Source of the DNA: JBBROS01 sp965260995
GTDB lineage: Bacteria > Pseudomonadota > Alphaproteobacteria > Acetobacterales > Acetobacteraceae
Direction of reading: 5' to 3'
Length of the DNA: 64,000 nucleotides
NCBI GenBank assembly: GCA_965260995.1
Contig: CBDHCD010000003.1
Location: 372,001-436,000, forward strand
Part shown: positions 59,279 to 64,000 of the stretch, one piece after another
How positions within the stretch are numbered: the first letter of the stretch is position 1
How the letters are laid out: the number at the start of each line of letters is the position of its first letter
Position numbers and translations under genes: made by a program
Notes under the pieces: generated by a model
Told to the model about the DNA's origin: nothing
The model's database searches: none
The model's input: the letters and a program-made list of their open reading frames with translations, nothing else

Positions 59279-60760
59279 ATGCGCCCGGATCAATCGGCCC
59301 GAGCCTTCCCGCCCAGGGCCGCCGCGGCGCTCGTGGGCCTCGTCCTCGCCAGCCCTCTCCCAGCCCACGCCACCGACGCGCCGGTCCCGGCCGAAATTCA
59401 CGTCGCCGCCGACGGCGACGACCGCGACGACGGCAGCGCCCAGCACCCTTTCGCCACGCTCGCCCGCGCCCAGGCTGAGATGCGGGCGGGTGGCGCGCGC
59501 GTCGCCGTGATTGGCGGCGGCGTCTATCAGTTGCGTGGCCCGTTGTCGCTGCAAGCCGAGGACTCCGGCGCGTCCTTCGTCGCCGCTGCCGGCGAAACCC
59601 CCGTGCTTGACGGCGCCGTCTTCCAGCTCGGCCCCCTGGTCGCGATCAACGGCGCATCCGGCATCACCTTGAAGGGCCTGGGTTTCACCAACGCCGTCCG
59701 CGGCACACCCGCCTTGCGCCTGACCGAGAGCCTGGGCATCCAGGTCATCGGCAACCGCTTCGACGGCAACGACACCGCCATCCTGCTCGACGCTTCCAGC
59801 GGCAACACCGTCTGCGCCAACCGGATCGACAACGCCGTCCACAGCGGGATCGAGGCCAAGGACGGCAGTGACGACAACGTCTTCGACAGCAATGTCATCG
59901 ACGGCACCCGCGCCGTCGCCACTTACGGCGGCGCGTTCTTCCTTCACGGCGTCAATCGCAGCGCCATCGTCCACAACCTGATCCGCGACGCGGCCGGCGG
60001 CGGCATCGTGGTCGCGAACTGGGGGCCCGGCACCCTCAACATCGGCAACACCATCGCCTACAACATGGTCCGCGACACCAACCTGCTCTCCATCGACAGC
60101 GGCGCGATCTACGTGCTCGGCCGCAGCCACGCCGACACCAGGACCACCATCGCCCATAACCTCATCGACGGCACCGGCGCCGGCGACGAGGCCCACACCA
60201 TCGGCATCTACCTAGATGACTCCACCAGCGGCGTCCTGGTCCAGAACAACGTCGTGCGCAACATCGGCACCCACGCGGTACAGATTCACGGTGGCGACGA
60301 CATTACCATCCACAACAACATCTTCGACCTCGGGGCCGGCACCGCCTCCGCCGTCCTGTTCCAGTCCGCCCCCGACGACACCAACCCGACCAACACGATG
60401 CGCAACAACCGCGTCACCGGCAACTTGATCCTGTCCCGCGGCGCATCCGCCACGGCCTACGCCTATATCGACGGCGGCCCCCCGATCATTTCCGAGAATT
60501 TCTACCACGGACCGGTCGGCCGCACCGCCACGGCGCTCCCCCTGGCCCGAGATGCCGCGCCGTTCGTGTCCGCCCCCGCCGCCGCCCAGTCCGCCCTGGC
60601 CAAGCCTGATCCCGCCGCCATCGAGCCGCTCGCCGCCGCCGCGATCGGTTTCAGCCCCATAGATAAGAGTAAGATCGGCCTCTATTCCGAGACAGCGGGC
60701 TGTCGCGACGCGGTGCGGCAGCTAAGGGCGACGATCTCTCACGATCAGGGCGCCCCGTGA
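59279..60760 (+). CDS. Right-handed parallel beta-helix protein, secreted, first copy
   Basis: The product is 493 residues from ATG 59279. A signal peptide (about 1-32, LVGLVLASPLPAHA) precedes a domain with DGSAQHPFATLARAQ at residue ~50 and a long series of beta-helix turns (NRFDGND, NTVCANRIDNAV, NNVVRNIG, NNIFDLG). Such PbH1/NosD-type folds occur in pectate lyases, alginate epimerases and similar polysaccharide-acting enzymes. No catalytic residues can be assigned. The sequence is closely related to the second copy. It follows the LuxR gene by 17 bp. Confidence 0.8.
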   Translation: MRPDQSARAFPPRAAAALVGLVLASPLPAHATDAPVPAEIHVAADGDDRDDGSAQHPFATLARAQAEMRAGGARVAVIGGGVYQLRGPLSLQAEDSGASFVAAAGETPVLDGAVFQLGPLVAINGASGITLKGLGFTNAVRGTPALRLTESLGIQVIGNRFDGNDTAILLDASSGNTVCANRIDNAVHSGIEAKDGSDDNVFDSNVIDGTRAVATYGGAFFLHGVNRSAIVHNLIRDAAGGGIVVANWGPGTLNIGNTIAYNMVRDTNLLSIDSGAIYVLGRSHADTRTTIAHNLIDGTGAGDEAHTIGIYLDDSTSGVLVQNNVVRNIGTHAVQIHGGDDITIHNNIFDLGAGTASAVLFQSAPDDTNPTNTMRNNRVTGNLILSRGASATAYAYIDGGPPIISENFYHGPVGRTATALPLARDAAPFVSAPAAAQSALAKPDPAAIEPLAAAAIGFSPIDKSKIGLYSETAGCRDAVRQLRATISHDQGAP

Positions 60761-60846
60761 GGTGGCCAGTCTGAACGCGACTTGACGAAGCATGGCGGCT
60801 GAACTGAACATTTAATTAATTCTACAGAACTCGTAACTAATCACCA

Positions 60847-60884
60847 AAGTTCCGGACGATACTTTCGGAACTTGCCAGTATAAT
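60847..60884 (+). promoter_or_regulatory. Inverted repeat and -10 upstream of the second beta-helix gene
   Basis: AAGTTCCG (60847-60854) and CGGAACTT (60866-60873) form an 8-bp inverted repeat with 11 bp between. A perfect TATAAT lies at 60879-60884. The GTTCCG core matches the direct repeats in the LuxR promoter. A -35 is not obvious, as expected for an activator-dependent promoter. Transcription would begin near 60891. Confidence 0.5.
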
Positions 60885-61005
60885 TCAGATGCACGACCGA
60901 ACCAAATGGGATTGGGATCATGCACGATTATATCGGCCGCCGTCATACTCGCCGCTCCCTGAGCCTATCCGCCAATCCGCGGCTCGTCCGGACCTAGCGC
61001 CCAGC

Positions 61006-62823
61006 ATGAGCAAGTACCGCATCGCGATTGACGCGATGGCCAGCTTCGCAGGCCAGGACGTTCCTCAGGTTTTCCTGGTCATTGACGGCGTGACGTACGG
61101 CTCGGCTGCCGTTTCCTCCAACAATGCTGCCACCTATTCTTTCGGTGACATCGAGATCAACCCCGCCCAAGCCCACCAGGTTTCGATCGCCTACCCGAAT
61201 CACACCAACTCGTCGCAGATGGTCACCGTCCAGTCGCTAAGGATCGGCGACCAGGTCATCCCAAGCAGTTCGCCGCTCGAAACCTACGTCTGGTCCGGCG
61301 GCCAGCTTGAGCATTGGGGCCAGATGTATTTCGGCGGCCAGATCAACTATCAGCTCGGCCAGGATTACTTCCCCCGCCAGGCCGCCGCGCCCAACCCGGC
61401 TCCCGCCCCGTCCCCGGTGCCGGTCCCGCCGCAAACCTCAGCTCCAGCCTCGACTTCGGTGCCGGCCCCGACACCCGCGGCCCCGCCGACCACCCCAACT
61501 GCGCCCAAGCCCGAGACCGCCGCCGCCAAACCGCAACCCGTCTCGACCGCCGCCTACCACGTCGCCGTCTCCGGCAACGACGGCAACGACGGCAGCGCCG
61601 CCCACCCCTTCGCCACCTTGCAGCGCGCCGCCACCGCCATGGCCAACTCCAAGATCAAGACGACCGTGGTGTCGGGCGGCACCTACGCCGGTGGCTTGAA
61701 GCTGGGCAAGGCCGACTCCGGCGAGAGCTTCGCCGCCGCCGCCGGCGAGAAGGTGCTGATGAAAGGCGGCGCGACCCAGGTCGCCATCAAGGCCGCCGAT
61801 CACGTCACCCTGTCCGGCCTCTCCTTCTCCGGCAGCACCGGCGCCGCGGTCCTCATCGACGGCGGCGGCTATAATTTGGTGACCAACGCGACCATCACCG
61901 GCGCTTTCGGTGGCGTCCTGCTGCAGAACGGCGCCAGCCACAACACCGTGTCCAATTCGCTCATCACCGGCACCGCCTTCGCCGCCATCGAGGTCAAGGA
62001 CGGCAGCAACTTCAACACCATCGACAGCAACCTGATCGACGGCGTCGGCCCGGTCGCCTCCAACACCTACGGTGGCGGCATCTACCTGCACGGCTCCTCG
62101 AACGACGTGATTACCCACAACGAGATCCGCAACACCGCCGGCGCTGGCATCAACCTGTCCGACTTCAACGCCGACGGCTCCACCCGCAACCTCGGCAACG
62201 CCGTCACCGGCAACAAGCTCGTCAACACCGACCTCGCCTCCGACGACAGCGGCGCCATCTACATCCTCGGCCGCTCATGCGCCGACACCCGCACCCTGGT
62301 CAGCATGAACCTGATCGACGGCACCGGCCGCGCCGACCAGCACAGCGTCGGCATCTACCTCGACGACAACGCCAACGGCGTCACCGTCAAAGGCAACATC
62401 GTCCGCAACGTCGGCTCCGATGCCGTCGAGATCCACGGGGGCAGCAACAACAAAGTATCCGGCAACGTCTTCGACCTCGGCACCGGTCACCCCTCGGCCG
62501 TGTTGTTCCAGAAGAACCCCGACGACCAGCCCAACCCTTCGCCACTGCAGCATAACGTGGTCACTGGCAACGTGGTTTACTCCCAAAGTATGAACCCGGG
62601 CGACTTCTACGTCAGCTTGTCCGGTGGTAACCCCGCCGTCTATGACAACGACTATTTCGGCAAGCCCGGCGTCATGCTCAACACCCATCCGGACAGCAGC
62701 GCCCACTTCGTCGATCCGGGCCTCACAGCCGACGGCCGCGTCGCCGACGGTGCCGGCATCGGCTTCGTCAACATCGACCAGTCTCAGATCGGCCTGCACC
62801 CCTCGGGAGCGCACGCCTACTGA
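61006..62823 (+). CDS. Right-handed beta-helix protein with N-terminal carbohydrate-binding-like domain, second copy
   Basis: The product is 605 residues from ATG 61006 (MSKYRIAIDAM); the frame is open to ATG 60889, but that codon would lie upstream of the inferred transcript start. Residues 1-90 resemble a Ca-dependent carbohydrate-binding module (VPQVFLVIDGVTYGS, SFGDIEINPAQ). A Pro/Ala-rich linker follows at about 120-175. The beta-helix begins near 190 with VAVSGNDGNDGSAAHPFATL and repeats of NLIDG, NVVRN and NVFDLG types. No signal peptide is evident. It is a paralogue of the preceding beta-helix protein. Confidence 0.8.
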   Translation: MSKYRIAIDAMASFAGQDVPQVFLVIDGVTYGSAAVSSNNAATYSFGDIEINPAQAHQVSIAYPNHTNSSQMVTVQSLRIGDQVIPSSSPLETYVWSGGQLEHWGQMYFGGQINYQLGQDYFPRQAAAPNPAPAPSPVPVPPQTSAPASTSVPAPTPAAPPTTPTAPKPETAAAKPQPVSTAAYHVAVSGNDGNDGSAAHPFATLQRAATAMANSKIKTTVVSGGTYAGGLKLGKADSGESFAAAAGEKVLMKGGATQVAIKAADHVTLSGLSFSGSTGAAVLIDGGGYNLVTNATITGAFGGVLLQNGASHNTVSNSLITGTAFAAIEVKDGSNFNTIDSNLIDGVGPVASNTYGGGIYLHGSSNDVITHNEIRNTAGAGINLSDFNADGSTRNLGNAVTGNKLVNTDLASDDSGAIYILGRSCADTRTLVSMNLIDGTGRADQHSVGIYLDDNANGVTVKGNIVRNVGSDAVEIHGGSNNKVSGNVFDLGTGHPSAVLFQKNPDDQPNPSPLQHNVVTGNVVYSQSMNPGDFYVSLSGGNPAVYDNDYFGKPGVMLNTHPDSSAHFVDPGLTADGRVADGAGIGFVNIDQSQIGLHPSGAHAY

Positions 62824-62837
62824 CGGCCGCCGCCCAG

Positions 62838-62871
62838 ACGGCCTGCCCCGTGACTCGCGCGGGCAGGCCGT
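62838..62871. terminator. Bidirectional hairpin between convergent beta-helix and smoS genes
   Basis: An 11-bp perfect inverted repeat ACGGCCTGCCC / GGGCAGGCCGT encloses a 12-nt loop. It lies between two convergent genes, 14 bp from either stop, so it can terminate both. There is no T-tract. Confidence 0.55.
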
Positions 62872-62884
62872 CCGGCCGAGTGCC

Positions 62885-63655
62885 TCAGCTCATCCAGTTG
62901 CCGCCGTCGATGTTGTAGGTCTGCGCCACGATGTAGTCCGCGTCCGCGCTGGCCAGGAACGCGGCCAGCCCCGTGATCTCCTCCGGCCGCGCCATCCGCC
63001 CGAACGGCACCGCCGCCCCCACCTGCTTCTTCTTCTCCCCCGGGGCCAGCCCCTCGTGGCGCGCGAACATCGAATCGACGTGCGCCCAGTGCTCGTTGTC
63101 CACCACCCCCGGCGCGATCGCGTTGACGTTGATCCCGTGCTTGATCAGGTCGAGCCCCGCGCTCTGCGTGAGGCTGATCACCGCCGCCTTCGACGCGCAG
63201 TACACCGCCACCAGCGCCTCGCCCCGCCGCCCCGCCTGCGACGCGAAGTTGATGATCTTGCCCCCGCCCCCCTGCGCGATCATCTGCTTCGCCCCCGCTT
63301 GCAGCATGAACAGCAGGCCCTCCACGTTGATCCCGAACACCCGGTGGTAGCTGTCCCGCGTGATCTCCACGATCGGTGCCAGGTCGAACACCCCGGCGTT
63401 GTTCACCAGGATGTCGAGCCGCCCCGTCCGCGCCGCCGCCGCCGCCATCGCCGCCTCGATCGACTCCGGCCGCGTCACGTCGAGCGCCAGCGCCGCCGCC
63501 CGCTCCCCGATCCCATCGGCCACGGCCCGCGCCCCCGCCTCGTCCACGTCGGTCACGAACACGAACGCCCCTTCGCGCGCGTAGCGTTCGCAGATCGCCC
63601 GCCCGATCCCCCGCGCCGCGCCGGTGACGAGGGCGACCTTGCCGTGCAGCATCAT
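62885..63655 (-). CDS. smoS: Sorbitol dehydrogenase-like SDR
   Basis: The product is 256 residues from ATG 63655. It is a classical SDR with TGAARGIG (NAD-binding), a NNAG motif, catalytic Ser in NFASQAGRRGE and YCASKAAV (Tyr-x3-Lys). The APGVVDNEHW and GAAVPFGRM segments are close to SmoS/PolS of Rhodobacter, which oxidises D-glucitol. It is 4 bp coupled with the xylB gene (ATGA), as in polyol operons. Other operon genes lie beyond the right edge. Confidence 0.88.
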   Translation of the reverse strand: MMLHGKVALVTGAARGIGRAICERYAREGAFVFVTDVDEAGARAVADGIGERAAALALDVTRPESIEAAMAAAAARTGRLDILVNNAGVFDLAPIVEITRDSYHRVFGINVEGLLFMLQAGAKQMIAQGGGGKIINFASQAGRRGEALVAVYCASKAAVISLTQSAGLDLIKHGINVNAIAPGVVDNEHWAHVDSMFARHEGLAPGEKKKQVGAAVPFGRMARPEEITGLAAFLASADADYIVAQTYNIDGGNWMS

Positions 63656-64000
63656 CCGCCCGCGCTCCCGTCCACCCTGACCGCCGCCGACACGCCCTTG
63701 TTCAGCGCCCGGTACTGCTCGATCCGCCCCGCGTAGGCCGCCGCCAGCGCCGGGTCGGGCGAGATCGTCTCCGCCCGCTCCGGCGGCAGGCACACCGCCT
63801 CCGGCACCTCCCCCGTCACCGCCATCCGCGCCAGCCGCGCCGCGCCGAACGCCCCGCCGTTCTCCCCCTCCGCCAGCCGGTGCAGCGGCAGGCCGAGCGC
63901 CGCCGCGATGATCCCGATCCAGGCCCGCGAGCGCGACCCGCCCCCGATCACGTCCGCCGACGCGACCCGCGTGCCCGACGCCGCCAAGGCGTCCAGGCAG
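63652..64000 (-). CDS. xylB: Xylulokinase, C-terminal part (cut by window edge)
   Basis: This is the C-terminal 115 residues, open to the right edge. ADVIGGGSRSRAWIGI is the FGGY kinase phosphate-binding loop region, and the GGAFGAARLARMA segment is typical of XylB/FGGY kinases. XylB phosphorylates D-xylulose to feed the pentose phosphate pathway. Its stop overlaps the smoS start, consistent with a polyol catabolism operon. Confidence 0.85.
   Translation of the reverse strand, partial: CLDALAASGTRVASADVIGGGSRSRAWIGIIAAALGLPLHRLAEGENGGAFGAARLARMAVTGEVPEAVCLPPERAETISPDPALAAAYAGRIEQYRALNKGVSAAVRVDGSAGG

Noticed and set aside
1..64000. CRISPR arrays, tRNA/rRNA genes, insertion sequences
   Set aside because: No spacer-repeat arrays, tRNA-like cloverleaf termini or transposase coding sequences were seen in the window.

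Overview
The window is GC-rich (roughly two-thirds G+C) alphaproteobacterial chromosome, most likely from the Acetobacteraceae. The evidence is the rimP-nusA-ylxR-infB-rbfA-truB-rpsO-pnp order, the metK-trmB pair, a SmoS/XylB-type polyol operon and a xanthan/acetan-like exopolysaccharide (EPS) region. No rRNA, tRNA, CRISPR array, transposase or phage gene was seen.

Positions 1-22,700 are mostly housekeeping. The N-terminal part of a PhoR-like sensor kinase is at the left edge, followed by an LppC/LpoA-type lipoprotein divergent from rsmI and a nitronate-monooxygenase-like flavoprotein. The transcription/translation operon follows on the minus strand, from rimP at 14.1 kb down to pnp at 4.5 kb. 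Upstream of it are an acyltransferase, trmB, metK, dapB, glgP and an AI-2E-family permease, all on the minus strand, and then a plus-strand cupin.

Positions 22,700-62,800 form a large surface-polysaccharide region built from several transcription units. It begins with a 2.6 kb low-GC insert (one methyltransferase, two glycosyltransferases) flanked by a 10-bp direct repeat. Then come a 1008-residue two-domain glycosyltransferase, rfbBACD for dTDP-L-rhamnose with a GT2, and an embedded phnCDEE-type ABC transporter behind a candidate PHO box. A minus-strand unit follows: WecG-like GT, Wzy-like polymerase, FkbM methyltransferase, GT4. A plus-strand unit makes nucleotide sugars: a CDP-paratose-epimerase-like SDR, a GumM-like GT26, UDP-xylose synthase and a GDP-mannose 3,5-epimerase-like protein. 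Next are PAP2, WcaJ/GumD with a GT4, a Wzx flippase and a GumC/Wzc-type co-polymerase.

The distal part of this region is the least conventional. A GT4 is followed by a membrane-anchored protein with four DM9 lectin repeats, an ExeA-like ATPase with a transmembrane segment and repeat tail, and an orphan TAXI solute receptor. Then come a LuxR-type regulator whose receiver lacks the phospho-acceptor, and two paralogous beta-helix proteins, one with a carbohydrate-binding-like N-terminus. This block is the best candidate for an undescribed surface-glycan recognition or remodelling system.

As a working model, WcaJ starts the lipid-linked repeat unit, the GTs extend it with rhamnose, xylose and perhaps L-galactose, Wzx flips it, Wzy polymerises it and the Wzc-like protein controls length. 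The DM9/ATPase/TAXI/beta-helix products would act on or sense the glycan. No outer-membrane Wza/GumB exporter is present in the window. The right edge carries a polyol operon (smoS-like and the end of xylB) on the minus strand.
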